From the NCBI GenBank assembly GCA_014075215.1, contig CP046177.1, positions 806,001-870,000 on the forward strand: DNA of 64,000 nucleotides, read 5' to 3'. The notes under the pieces are model-generated. The model was given only the letters and a program-made list of their open reading frames with translations, did not search any database and was not told where the DNA came from. A program made the position numbers and the translations under genes. Source of the DNA: Flavobacteriaceae bacterium (lineage in GTDB: Bacteria > Bacteroidota > Bacteroidia > Flavobacteriales > Flavobacteriaceae). Of this stretch, positions 1-8,401 are shown piece by piece; position 1 is the stretch's first letter, and the number at the start of each line of letters is the position of its first letter.

Positions 1-219
1 GGGCCTTTCTTGTAAATAACTATAATATTCTTTGACTGTCTTTGTACTAATATCATTGATACTTTTAATACTACTTTGCTCTAAATAATAAAAAAACTCC
101 TGAAGATGTAAGGGTAAACTATACACTGTACTTTCTGCATAACCTAAGATGTCTAACCATTCTTTAAAGTTCTTCACAAAGATTTTATAAGGTTCGTTTT
201 GTAGTATTAATTTTTTCAT
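1..219 (-). CDS. Tyrosine recombinase TyrA, N-terminal part (module copy a), cut by window edge
   Basis: The 73 visible codons start at an ATG (complement 217-219) and read MKKLILQNEPYKIFVKNFKEW and onward, including WLDILGYAESTVY. This matches nearly word for word the N-terminus of the intact recombinase at 24572-25504. This SAM-like core-binding domain binds the recombination site; the catalytic half lies outside the window. It sits downstream of the ATPase gene on the same strand, as in the other module copies. Family assignment rests on that internal match. Confidence 0.8.
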   Translation of the reverse strand, partial: MKKLILQNEPYKIFVKNFKEWLDILGYAESTVYSLPLHLQEFFYYLEQSSIKSINDISTKTVKEYYSYLQERP

Positions 220-267
220 TCTTATCGTTTTTTATTTTTTACTCGGTATGTGTTTTTTGAAGCTTTG

Positions 268-350
268 TTGCGAACCTTATTTAATAAACTGATTGTTAAT
301 TAAATAACTTCGCAAAAATGCTACTTGCGAAGTGGTTGCGAACTTGCGAG
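268..350. repeat. Iteron-like cluster between ATPase and TyrA (copy a)
   Basis: The motif TTGCGAA occurs repeatedly in both orientations: TTGCGAACC at 268-276, ACTTCGCAA at 307-315 paired with TTGCGAAGT at 325-333 (perfect 9-bp arms), TTGCGAAC at 336-343 and TTGCGAG at 344-350. The other module copies carry similar clusters in the same intergenic position. Candidate roles are Rep/ATPase binding iterons or recombinase core sites; the role is inferred. Confidence 0.55.
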
Positions 351-373
351 GGTGCGTGTCGTACAGACAAGTA

Positions 374-1899
374 TTATTCTTTACCTTTTATTCTATCTAT
401 ACAGTCTTGTAACGCTTTATTTATCTGCGCTTTAAGGTTTGTATATTCGTCTATATCAACAATTTCATAATGATACATTTTCCCTTTTTCTGCTTTTACG
501 TATCTTATATAACCTTCTAATAAGAGTTGTTTAGTATAGTTTCTTAATGTACTTTCTTTGAGTCTTAATTTTCTTCTAATTTCAGAACTTGTAAACGTGG
601 TTGTATTCTCTTCCTTTAAGTATGTTTTAGATTCTCTAAGTGATTTCTACAAGCTCCTGTTAATGTATCTGACTTTCTTAATAATACTTCTATAATTAAT
701 TCATTTGCTTCTTTAATGTCTTCTATTTCTGTTTCTATGTATTCTTCTCCAGTTTCTTTATTTACTTTGTGTTCGCGTTGGTATTGTTTGTAAAATGTGA
801 TGGCACTTATAAATCGTAAATAATGAGCATTGGTTCTTCTTGGTTTAAAAACGGATTGCGGAAGCTCTAAATATTCTGCATACGGATTAATCACTTTGAT
901 GGGTTTTAAAACTCTCTGTATATTCTGCAATAAGCTTTTGGCTGTATGCTGTAGGCTTTCATCTACTTTTCCTGCAATGACTAATCGCTGATAATCCATA
1001 ATACGTTTGTCTTGTTTTTGGCTTTCATCTATGTATAATAAAAAAGAACGATTGGCATTGTCTTCGTAAATAGTCTCTTGGGTGGTAGCGCCTGCAAAAC
1101 AAACAGGGCCTTGTACTTCTAAGGGAATGGTTTTACTCTCTCCGTTTTTATCTTTATGAACCACGCGTTTTTTAATCCATTTCTTACTAGCAAATTCTCT
1201 AATGGTATACAATACTTTTTGTACGCCGTCTAAATCTTCTATCATAATAATTCGATGAGAGAGCTCTGTTTTAGCAAAATAGTACAAAGCATTTGCAGAT
1301 AAAGTAGTTACTTCTATAATATCTTCTTCTGGCATTAAAGCTGCTATAGAAGATTGCAGGTGTGTTTTACCTGTTCCAGAACTTCCCAAAGAAATACAGT
1401 GCAAAGGATTGTTGGTTTTTCTTGACGTAAAAATTAAATACATCAGCAATCTATTAACGTCTTCGCCAATAACTCCAGATTCACTGATGTATTTGTTGGT
1501 TCTCTCTAGCAAGTTTCCCTGTCTTAAAAATTCTTCTGATTCTGCAATTTCTTTAGCTGTTAACTCTTTTGTGTAGGGTTTATAGGCTTCTGCTTGTTTG
1601 TCTAATAATAAAAATCTATAATTCTGTAATTCGTGTGTGAGTTCTTGTAATACTTTTCTTACGATACTTGTTCCTATTTCTAATCTTTCTGCTGATTTTC
1701 GTACTAATTTCTCTACTTGATTATCATTATACAAGTCTATACTTTGCCTTAAAACGTTATGCTGTTTGGGTTTCTGTATGCTTATTGTTACTCGTAGACT
1801 TTCTAATTTGTTGGTTCTAATTCCACCTAAAATATGGAGTTCTAAATGTTTTGTAGTGTACTTGTAGTTGTTGGTGTTACTTGTGTCTAAAATATTCAT
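374..1899 (-). pseudogene. Module P-loop ATPase with C-terminal wHTH, frameshifted (copy a)
   Basis: The gene is homologous to the intact 518-residue protein at 22926-24482. It has a Walker A (GSSGTGKTH) and a Walker B (IIMIEDLDGV), followed by a conserved NPYAEYL...VFKPRRTN region. The main frame stops early at 616 after NHLENLKHT. One A added to the A-run (complement 625-628) restores KTYLKEE, then the wHTH part EIRRKLRLKESTLR, ending at a TAA at 374-376. In longer copies the same module is fused behind CHC2 and Toprim domains, so a replication helicase/primase-associated role is likely but inferred. The frameshift could be decay or a sequencing error. Confidence 0.75.
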
Positions 1900-1980
1900 A
1901 TATGGATACTTTTAAAGTGCATTGAAAAATCTAAGGTATCCACAAATGAGTAATAAAACAATATCCATATTTGGATACTT
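1900..1980. promoter_or_regulatory. Divergent operator region with GTATCCA/TGGATAC sites (copy a)
   Basis: Between the ATPase gene and the divergent XRE gene lie TATGGATAC (1901-1909), GTATCCA (1936-1942) and the near-palindrome ATATCCATATTTGGATACT (1961-1979). The same three sites recur, in the same order and with similar spacing, in front of the ATPase at 22926. They are likely bound by the neighbouring XRE regulator; this is inference from conservation and position. Confidence 0.6.
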
Positions 1981-2039
1981 GCTCTTAATCCCTTATTTTT
2001 ACAGAAAAATTGCACGAATCTTTTTTTAAAACACCTTTT

Positions 2040-2360
2040 ATGAACTTAATTTTATCTGATTTTATCCAAAACCTAAAGCATTATAGAACTAAAAAAGAGC
2101 TTACTCAAAAACAATTGGCTAACCATTTAAGGATAGGTCATGGAAATATTGCACGGTATGAACGTGGTGAAGTGGTACCAAAACTAGATGTAGTATTGGC
2201 GATTGCTAAAAAACTAGAAGTCTCTTTAGATGCCTTATGTGGACTTGATAAAGAAAAGGATACTGAACTAACTCTTTTAATACAAAAGTCTCAGAAACTT
2301 GCTTTAAAAGACAAAGAACTACTAAAACAACTTATTGTAAAATTTGTGAACTTCAACTAA
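2040..2360 (+). CDS. XRE-family HTH regulator (copy a)
   Basis: A 106-residue protein. The HTH runs from about residue 8 to 60 (LTQKQLANHLRIGHGNIARY, then VPKLDVVLAIAKKLEVSLD), with a short helical C-terminus. The ATG at 2040 was preferred to the one at 2010 because it aligns with the start of the close homologue at 22473-22784. Transcribed away from the ATPase gene, it probably represses the divergent promoter through the TGGATAC sites. The function is inferred from the fold. Confidence 0.85.
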   Translation: MNLILSDFIQNLKHYRTKKELTQKQLANHLRIGHGNIARYERGEVVPKLDVVLAIAKKLEVSLDALCGLDKEKDTELTLLIQKSQKLALKDKELLKQLIVKFVNFN

Positions 2361-2415
2361 TCTTTTTAAAAGCTATTTTGTAAATTAGTGCTATTATAAA
2401 TACTAATTTTTAGCT

Positions 2416-2694
2416 ATGAAGTTTCACATTAAAGATGAGCACGATTTTTTTAAGCATTTTGGCAAACAAACAAATGAAAGCTTAACATTACCTAATGACC
2501 AAAATTGCCCTTATAAATTTGAAGAAAATATACGTCTCTTAGCAGCGCATTATGACAATACCACAGAGGCTGACCAAGGTTTCTTTTTTGATTTTGAACA
2601 AACTCCTGAATATAAAATGGTTTTAGACTATTTGGTTACTTTCTACAATTGGAATCTTGAACAACCTTTTTTTATTAGAAAACCCAAAGAGTGA
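2416..2694 (+). CDS. Hypothetical protein, 92 aa
   Basis: A small acidic, aromatic-rich protein (FFFDFEQTPEYKMVLDYLVTFYNW). There is no signal peptide or membrane segment and no recognisable domain. It lies 55 bp downstream of the XRE gene on the same strand, so it may be co-transcribed. It ends 4 bp before the stop of the convergent RAYT gene. Function unknown. Confidence 0.55.
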   Translation: MKFHIKDEHDFFKHFGKQTNESLTLPNDQNCPYKFEENIRLLAAHYDNTTEADQGFFFDFEQTPEYKMVLDYLVTFYNWNLEQPFFIRKPKE

Positions 2695-2698
2695 AAGC

Positions 2699-3256
2699 CT
2701 ATTCAAAAAATCCTGTACTATCTATTTCTAAAATAGTAGTATCATCTGCATAATTCCTAGCACTTGAGTATTTCCAATCAATAGAATTTGTTACAAAACC
2801 ACTCTCTACAGGATTGTTATGTATATAATCTATTTTCTGTTTGATAACTTTTTCACTCCATAACTCTACAGGTTTATTATGATGTTGCCAAAACTGATAT
2901 TTAGAGATATTTCCCTGTTTCTTTCCTGCTCTTTTAAACATCCATAATAACCATTCTTTTCTACTTTCTTGTGGATTGTTTTCTATAGCTTCTATAGTTT
3001 TCTTTGAAGTATGTCGTTTAAAATCTCTTAATAATTCTGAAGGTTCGCTATTTGATGAACGAAAAATAAAATGTACATGACTTGGCATAAAACAATAACA
3101 ATACAACTCCATTCCTTTTTCCTTTCTACAATAATTTATACTGTCTGCTAATACATCAAAATAGACTTGTCGTGTAAAAACATCTATCCAATTGATTGTT
3201 GCAAAACTCACAAAATATAAACCACTCTTATTATAAAATTTATAATTTCTACTCAT
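2699..3256 (-). CDS. REP-associated tyrosine transposase (RAYT, Y1_Tnp family)
   Basis: A 185-residue HUH/Y1 transposase-like protein. The HUH motif is in CFMPSHVHFIF. The candidate tyrosine lies in the typical helix KQKIDYIHNNPVESG, and the family pattern of WxYSSARNY follows. The internal ATG at 3256 (MSRNYKFYNKSGLYFVSF) is chosen because the 23 residues upstream are unlike the family. RAYTs are single-copy domesticated IS200/IS605 relatives that cleave and mobilise REP hairpins. A hairpin of that type lies just upstream at 3321-3343 and similar ones occur elsewhere in the window. Confidence 0.85.
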   Translation of the reverse strand: MSRNYKFYNKSGLYFVSFATINWIDVFTRQVYFDVLADSINYCRKEKGMELYCYCFMPSHVHFIFRSSNSEPSELLRDFKRHTSKKTIEAIENNPQESRKEWLLWMFKRAGKKQGNISKYQFWQHHNKPVELWSEKVIKQKIDYIHNNPVESGFVTNSIDWKYSSARNYADDTTILEIDSTGFFE

Positions 3257-3320
3257 AGCATTGCTAAAATACAAAAAGCTACGCTTTGCAGCATAGCTTT
3301 TTGTTGTTATCATCTTTGAC

Positions 3321-3343
3321 GCCACTAGTTACAAACTAGCGGG
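3321..3343. repeat. REP-like hairpin beside RAYT gene
   Basis: CTAGTT (3325-3330) and AACTAG (3334-3339) form a tight stem within GCCACTAG...CTAGCGGG. The IS110 copy begins three bases downstream. Related palindromes lie at 6748, 13634 and 22385. Confidence 0.55.
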
Positions 3344-3345
3344 AG

Positions 3346-3633
3346 CCTTTAGATTAGCAAATAGAAATAATTACTTAAAATAAAAACATAATAGTTATGA
3401 TGAAATTTCTTTTTTTGCTTCTTTTTTTCTTTGTTAATAACTCTTATTTTGTTGATAACCAAAAACACAAAAGAACGGAGTGAACTTTAGCGGCCAGCTA
3501 GCTTTTTAGAGCCATCCCCCGTATTAGTCTCCGTTCTTTTTAAAAGTTACTTAGAACCATATAGAATTTCAGTTTCTGCCCTTATTAAAGGTCTTAGTTT
3601 AAGTAACTATTATTAATATCTAATTACAAAATT
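3346..3633 (+). ncRNA. Candidate IS110 bridge RNA region (left-end non-coding)
   Basis: There are 288 non-coding bases between the IS end and the transposase ATG. A perfect 12-bp stem, AAAAGAACGGAG (3469-3480) with CTCCGTTCTTTT (3529-3540), encloses a 48-nt loop. The loop segment CCCCGTATT (3517-3525) is the exact complement of the right IS/target junction AATACGGGG (4674-4682). IS110-family elements are known to express a bridge RNA from a long non-coding end; that it is made here is inferred. Confidence 0.55.
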
Positions 3634-4629
3634 ATGAAAACAAATGAAATTATCGGAATCGATGTCAGTAAATTATTAATTGATGTTTGTATCTATTCTA
3701 AACAAATTGTTCAACAGTTTGAGAACAGTAAATCTGGATTTAAATTAATGCTAAAGTGGAGTTTTAAAAATTCGTCTTTCTCTAAAGAAGAAACCATGTT
3801 TGTATTTGAACATACAGGAATGTACTCTCATTTATTATCTGTGTCTTTAACTGAACAAAAATTATCTTTTTTCATAGCTTCTGGTTTAGAAATTAAAAGA
3901 TCTATTGGTATTGCTCGTGGAAAGGATGACCAAATTGATGCCAAACGCATTGCTCTATATGGGTATCGATTAAAAGAAGAACTTAAACCCAGTAAGCTAC
4001 CTAAAAGAAGTATATTACAACTAAAAAGTCTCTTATCTTTAAGGACAAAACTTAACAAACAAAGAGCTGGTTTTAAAGTTACTTTGAAAGAACAAAAAAG
4101 AATTTATAAAGCAAAAGAGTATAAAATAATCTTTGACGTTCAACAAAAAATGATTGCAGAACTAACCAAACAAATACACAAGATTAATACTCAAATGCAA
4201 GCTATTATTGACCAAAATATAATGTTAAAAGAAACCTATAAACTTGTTACTAGTGTTAAAGGTATAGGAATGCAAACTGCTATAATGATGATTGTGTTTA
4301 CTGACAATTTTTCAAAATTTGAAAACTGGAGAAAGTTTGCCTCTTATTGTGGTGTTGCTCCTTTTCCTTACCAATCTGGAACTAGTATTAAAGGACGTAC
4401 AAAAGTCTCTCATTTGGCTAATAAAAAATTGAAAGCAATTATTAATATGTGCGCTATTTCTGCTATACAACATAACCCAGAAATGAAATTATACTATCAT
4501 AAAAGAATAAAACAAGGCAAAAGTAAAATGAGTACCGTTAACATTATTAGAAACAAATTAATAGCAAGAGTGTTTGCCGTTGTCAAACGACAAACACCCT
4601 ATGTAGATACTTTTAAATTTGCTGCATAA
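3634..4629 (+). CDS. IS110-family transposase (DEDD)
   Basis: 331 residues, a normal length for the family. The N-terminal RuvC-like DEDD domain shows GIDVSK, VFEHTGMY and KDDQIDAKRIA. The C-terminal Transposase_20 domain shows SVKGIGMQTA, FASYCGVAPFPYQSG and the serine-bearing segment. It catalyses RNA-guided excision and insertion of the element without a DDE nuclease. The protein at 21076-22071 is identical. The first ATG follows the long non-coding left end. Confidence 0.95.
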   Translation: MKTNEIIGIDVSKLLIDVCIYSKQIVQQFENSKSGFKLMLKWSFKNSSFSKEETMFVFEHTGMYSHLLSVSLTEQKLSFFIASGLEIKRSIGIARGKDDQIDAKRIALYGYRLKEELKPSKLPKRSILQLKSLLSLRTKLNKQRAGFKVTLKEQKRIYKAKEYKIIFDVQQKMIAELTKQIHKINTQMQAIIDQNIMLKETYKLVTSVKGIGMQTAIMMIVFTDNFSKFENWRKFASYCGVAPFPYQSGTSIKGRTKVSHLANKKLKAIINMCAISAIQHNPEMKLYYHKRIKQGKSKMSTVNIIRNKLIARVFAVVKRQTPYVDTFKFAA

Positions 4630-4678
4630 ATTAGTAAAAATAATATCTCAACTTTTACTTGTTTTTATCATAGAATAC

Positions 4679-5495
4679 GGGGAAAGAGGTTTCTACGATT
4701 GAAAATCTAGTAACTGATTCTGCTAACTACGGAAAAACAAAAGTTACTTTGTATTATCATGCGCTTAGAAATGGTTTGGTGTTTTGTGGAAAATCTACCT
4801 TTAATAAATATGCATCTGCTTTAGGGTATATAAAACCAAAGCGTTTTAAGTCTGAAAGAAAAAAAGGATTGAAAGCCAATAGAATTTTTGAATGGTTACA
4901 TGTGGATATTACTAACGTGAATACAGTAGAAGACGGAATACAAAAAGTAGCTTTTGTAAAAGACAATTTTTCTAAAGCGATATTACACAAAGCATCTACT
5001 AATGGAAAAGCTGGAAGCGAGTTTATTAAAAAACTTTTTCAAGAGACTTTTGAAAAGTACGGTTTATACAATGCTGTAAAACCCATTAATATTTTATCTG
5101 ATGGTGGAAGTGAGAATAAAGGAGAATTCTTAACGTGGATAGATAGCATAAAAGCACCTCCAGTAGTTACCAAAATAACAGCACAAACCAAAGACTTTCC
5201 TTTTTCGAATTCTATGTCTGAGAGTACACACAGTATTTATAAAACTGAATTTCTACATGGAAAATATTCTCTTAATGAAAAATCACATCTTAAAGATTTA
5301 GAACGTTTTGTTGAATATTATAATTACCATAGATTTCCCACAGAATTATATGGATTAGCTCCTATGGAAGTCATCCTTGGCAAAATTCCCAACAAACATT
5401 TCTTCAGAGAAAAAATACAGGATGCTAGAAAAAATAGAGTACGAACCAATCAAGAATTTAATGCTTGTGTAATTCCTATAGGGTGTAATTCTTAA
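4679..5495 (+). pseudogene. DDE transposase (IS481/IS3-like, rve domain), 5'-truncated
   Basis: The open frame enters from the IS110 junction (GKEVSTIENLVTDSANYGK) and continues through the integrase core. Catalytic Asp is in LHVDIT, Asp in ILSDGGSEN and Glu in the SMSESTHSIYKTEF segment, followed by EYYNYHRFPTELYGLAPMEV. The apparent start at 4749 is a TTG inside this frame, so the true start has been lost. Without its N-terminus it is probably inactive. The exact IS family is uncertain; the rve fold is clear. Confidence 0.8.
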
Positions 5496-5705
5496 AATAC
5501 TTCAAATAAACTCATTTCCTAGATAACTCTGGTTACGATTATATAAAATTCACTTTATAGTCATGAAAGAACATAGAAATATCCACTATTAAATATTCCT
5601 ATGTCTTTATAAATTTTCAACTTATGTCATTTCCTTAAAACCCTTGTCATTATTGGAAAGTTCCAATGTTGGAACCTTTTTGTCGTGGTTTTAATAGTGT
5701 GTGCC
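4679..5705 (+). mobile_element. DDE (rve) insertion sequence, 5'-truncated by IS110, copy 1
   Basis: The right end is defined by three copies in the window that all finish at GTTTTAATAGTGTGTGCC (5705, 60802 and, inverted, 59465). The left part is missing: the reading frame is open right to the IS110 boundary at 4678/4679. The 210 bp after the gene are shared by all copies and have no coding content. Confidence 0.75.
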
Positions 5706-6745
5706 ACGCCAAAGACAAACTGTTTTTTTGGGCTTTTTTTACCGCTTTGCGGTGGGGCTTTTTGTGGTAATCAACCACAAACATTTTTTTTGTTTTTTCT
5801 TCTTCTTTTACACTGCTTTGCAGGGCAATTTTTGAACTTTTTTAGTGAGCCGACACAGGTTTTTTTTGCGATTTTCCGCAATTATTTTGACAAATCTTGC
5901 GCCTAATTTAAGATTTTATGACCTAAATTTTTGTTCTTATTTTAAGGCTGAATTATTTTTTGGTTTTAGGCGTTTTACTTCTCATTTCTCTCTAAATATT
6001 GACTGTTTTTTGACTTTGAGTTATTAACAATTACGCCATTTTGTCGGTGTTGGTTGGTTGTGGTTCTGCAACCCATTTTATAAGCTGATTTTTGTCAATT
6101 TATTAGCAAAATTGATTTTTATGCTCCGAAAATCGGAGTATTTTTTTGGGCTTTTTTTCCGCCAAAGGCGGTGGGGCTTTTTTTTTGGGTTTTCAACCCA
6201 TTTTTTTAGTTTTTAAACAAACTATTTTTGATATTTTGGCAAACTCAATACAAGTTTTAGGCGGTTCTTATTTGTTCACTTTTTTGTCAATTTAGTATTT
6301 GATTTTTAAAAGCAATTTTAAGCCTGTTTTTTGCTCTTTTTTAGCCGTTTTTCGGCTCTCAGATTTAGGGTTTTGTTTCTGTTCTTTTTTGTACTTTTTC
6401 TTCTCTTTTTTGCTTTGGTTTTGAGCTGTTTTTGGTTTCGTTTTTCTGTGTTTTTCGCCCCCACAAAAACCCCTGAAATGAGGGCGGAATGGGGCGGAAA
6501 ACAAAAACAAAGAAAAAACGGAAGAAAGATAGGCGTATAAAGGGGTAGAGAAGAAAAAAAGGAATGTTAATAACTTTTTTGTTTTCGGTAAATTTTGGGG
6601 TGTGAACGGAGCAGGTTTTAAAACCAAAATAAAATAACCGCTTTAGAACAGGTATTGCAAGCGTTTTTGTAAACTGTAATTTGCTAAAAACAACGAAAAA
6701 AATATCTTAATTTCTTAAAATAGTTTTTTTCGTTGTTTTACTCAC
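5706..6745. other. T-rich non-coding tract with short palindromes; degraded copy of R2 flank
   Basis: No convincing gene. The plus strand is very T-rich and studded with mini-palindromes followed by T-runs, such as ACCGCTTTGCGGTGGGGC near 5740 and CCGCCAAAGGCGG near 6160. From about 6180 to 6500 it resembles 17750-17995 (shared TATTTGATTTTTAAAAG and CGCCCCCACAAAAACCCC), so this looks like a diverged copy of the leader in front of the 252-residue gene. Open frames here are low-complexity Phe/Leu runs and were not called. Confidence 0.5.
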
Positions 6746-6747
6746 AA

Positions 6748-6791
6748 ACGCCACTAGCAAATGCTAGCGGTAGCGGTTGCGTGACATACTA
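6748..6791. repeat. REP-like hairpin (CTAGCA/TGCTAG)
   Basis: CTAGCA (6754-6759) and TGCTAG (6762-6767) form a stem within CGCCACTAG...CTAGCGGTAGC, followed by CGTGACATACTAG. The same hairpin plus tail flanks IS110 copy 2 in reverse (22371-22412). The XRE remnant reading frame resumes exactly after it. Confidence 0.5.
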
Positions 6792-6941
6792 GGACGAGCA
6801 GGGGATAAATCTATACTTGAACAGAATAGACTTTTTGATGATTTAGATGAAGAAGATAGAAAAACAGTTTTTAAAATAGTAGACAAAATGCTAACTACTA
6901 AAAAGTTCAACACATTTTTTCAAGAAAATTTACAACAATAA
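6792..6941 (+). pseudogene. XRE regulator C-terminal remnant
   Basis: About 50 codons without a start: GRAGDKSILEQNRLFDDLDE, then DRKTVFKIVDKMLTTKKFNT and FFQENLQQ with stop. The pattern (LxxED+xxVxKIxDxxxTKK) matches the C-terminal tail of the intact regulator at 13209-13556 and of XRE proteins in general. The HTH half is missing and is replaced by the REP-like hairpin, so this is a recombination remnant. Confidence 0.65.
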
Positions 6942-6944
6942 AAA

Positions 6945-6966
6945 AACCACCCGAAGGTGGTTTTCA
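6945..6966. terminator. Bidirectional terminator
   Basis: AAAACCACC-CGAA-GGTGGTTTT hairpin with A/T tracts on both sides, between the XRE remnant and the convergent immunity gene A. Confidence 0.75.
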
Positions 6967-6970
6967 TTAC

Positions 6971-7447
6971 TTAATTTCTTAAATTAAAGTATAAAGACAT
7001 TAATGATTTCAATTGATTTTTTTGTTCACAATGTGAATAAAAACTATTGTGATATACTTTATCATTTAAAGTAATGTCTATATTAACTTTATTAAATGAA
7101 TGAACCATTTCATTACATCTGTCATTATTAATTTCGGATATAATTTCTGGATTTCCTAGAAGGTTATCTATATTAGATTTATCGTCTTTCAAAAGTTTTT
7201 GCCTCTTACTTTTTTTACAATCTTTGCCTTTATAATACAATTTAATAGCTCTATGCTTTCCTCTTTCTTTCCATATAATAACAATTTTGCCTGTATCATC
7301 AAAAATTGATATCCATTCACTTTTCTTTAAAGAACTAGTTTCTTTATTAATCAATGAATATGCTTTTATACTATCTGTCTCATACCTATTTTGAGAATAA
7401 ACATTTGAGCATCCTAGTAAAAATAAAAATAACATATAATTTCTCAT
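6971..7447 (-). CDS. Putative immunity lipoprotein for Rhs toxin A
   Basis: 158 residues from the ATG at 7447 (MRNYMLFLFLLGCSNVYSQN), a short hydrophobic signal with a lipobox LLGC. It starts 5 bp after the toxin A stop, the classic toxin-immunity order. No named domain was recognised; the mature part is charged with several Cys. Envelope location suggests that toxin A acts in the periplasm. The function is inferred only from position and signal. Confidence 0.6.
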   Translation of the reverse strand: MRNYMLFLFLLGCSNVYSQNRYETDSIKAYSLINKETSSLKKSEWISIFDDTGKIVIIWKERGKHRAIKLYYKGKDCKKSKRQKLLKDDKSNIDNLLGNPEIISEINNDRCNEMVHSFNKVNIDITLNDKVYHNSFYSHCEQKNQLKSLMSLYFNLRN

Positions 7448-7452
7448 AATCT

Positions 7453-8361
7453 TTATCTTAAATATAATGGAACTTGCCAAGAAATAGTTCCTGGAATTGC
7501 TACTCCACGACCTGCTGGATTACCTCCGTGGCTAGAACCATCTCTGTAAAATCTAAAACTTCCAGTCGTTACTCTTTGATATAAATTTGTTAATTGTATT
7601 GCATTTAAAAATTGATTACCTCCTGCATTGTATCTAGTTAAACCGTGACCTAACAATTCGTGAGCCAATAATTCTCCAGCAGATGATGTTCTATTTAAAA
7701 CTCCTGCTCCTGTTGAATTATCTCTATAATCTGTTATAGGAACAGTAGAGTTCATAATAATAACTGTGTGTGAGCCAGCTGTTGTTCGATAATTAAACCC
7801 TCCACCAGTTGCTGTCGAAGGTCTTCCTGCCAAACCTTCATCAACTTCTTTTCCTGTGGTATAACCATTAATCCTACTTAAACCTGATTTCAACTTTTCT
7901 CCTCTCTTGACTGCTTCAACTGTATGTATTTCTGATGAGTTAACAGCATCAAAATAACCTTGTGCAAGAGCTTTCTCATCAGTACTCGAATTCTGCGTAG
8001 CATCATCAAAATCACTCTGTGAAATTCCTTTAAATTTCTTACCCTTTTTCTTAAACAATCTTGCTAGTTTTTTGTTATTCCTAAAAGTCTTTCTTATTTC
8101 TCTTTTTACTCGTCTAGCAGATTTTCTCGACACACCTTGTATACTATCTCCATTAATCTCTTTAAAGAAAATAGGGTTATTAGCAGAAAAATGATAAGGC
8201 GTAACAGCATAATACTTTTCAGCAAACCTATCTATTTTATTAAAACGTCCTAAAGCTGGGTCATAATCTCTCCATCCAAATGCGTAAGTATCTTTTCCAA
8301 GCTCTTCCTCTTTTTCTTTTCCTTGATAAGTTTTGTACTTATTTTCAGTACCATTCACCAC
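7453..8361 (-). CDS. Orphan Rhs toxin tip A, HExxH metallopeptidase-like
   Basis: The C-terminal end of an Rhs protein. The frame is open from about 8414 ([14 protein letters not shown]) but the only candidate starts are GTG/CTG; 8361 is GTG. The Rhs core signature DYDPALGRFNKIDRFAEKY is followed by HFSANNPIFF. A variable toxin domain contains AHELLGHGL, an HExxH zinc-peptidase motif, near residue 235. It is followed by its putative lipoprotein immunity gene. It lacks a secretion or shell region, so it is a silent or donor cassette unless joined to a longer rhs gene. The R1 repeat abuts its 5' end. Confidence 0.75.
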   Translation of the reverse strand: MVNGTENKYKTYQGKEKEEELGKDTYAFGWRDYDPALGRFNKIDRFAEKYYAVTPYHFSANNPIFFKEINGDSIQGVSRKSARRVKREIRKTFRNNKKLARLFKKKGKKFKGISQSDFDDATQNSSTDEKALAQGYFDAVNSSEIHTVEAVKRGEKLKSGLSRINGYTTGKEVDEGLAGRPSTATGGGFNYRTTAGSHTVIIMNSTVPITDYRDNSTGAGVLNRTSSAGELLAHELLGHGLTRYNAGGNQFLNAIQLTNLYQRVTTGSFRFYRDGSSHGGNPAGRGVAIPGTISWQVPLYLR

Positions 8362-8401
8362 ATTATTGTACCCTTTATGTTTCAGTCCAAAAGGATATAA
8401 C

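Larger units (their letters stand above)
3346..4678 (+). mobile_element. IS110-family insertion sequence, copy 1
   Basis: About 1.33 kb. The ends were set by comparison with the inverted copy at 21027-22361: identity begins at CCTTTAGATTAGC and ends at ATAGAATAC, outside which the flanks differ. The copies differ by two A residues in an A-run near 3386. There are no obvious terminal inverted repeats, as usual for IS110. The left end lies against a REP-like hairpin and the right end abuts a truncated DDE transposase gene. Confidence 0.85.

Noticed and set aside
5685..6627. Several Phe/Leu-rich frames in T-rich DNA
   Set aside because: Low-complexity translation of T-tracts; no initiation signals.
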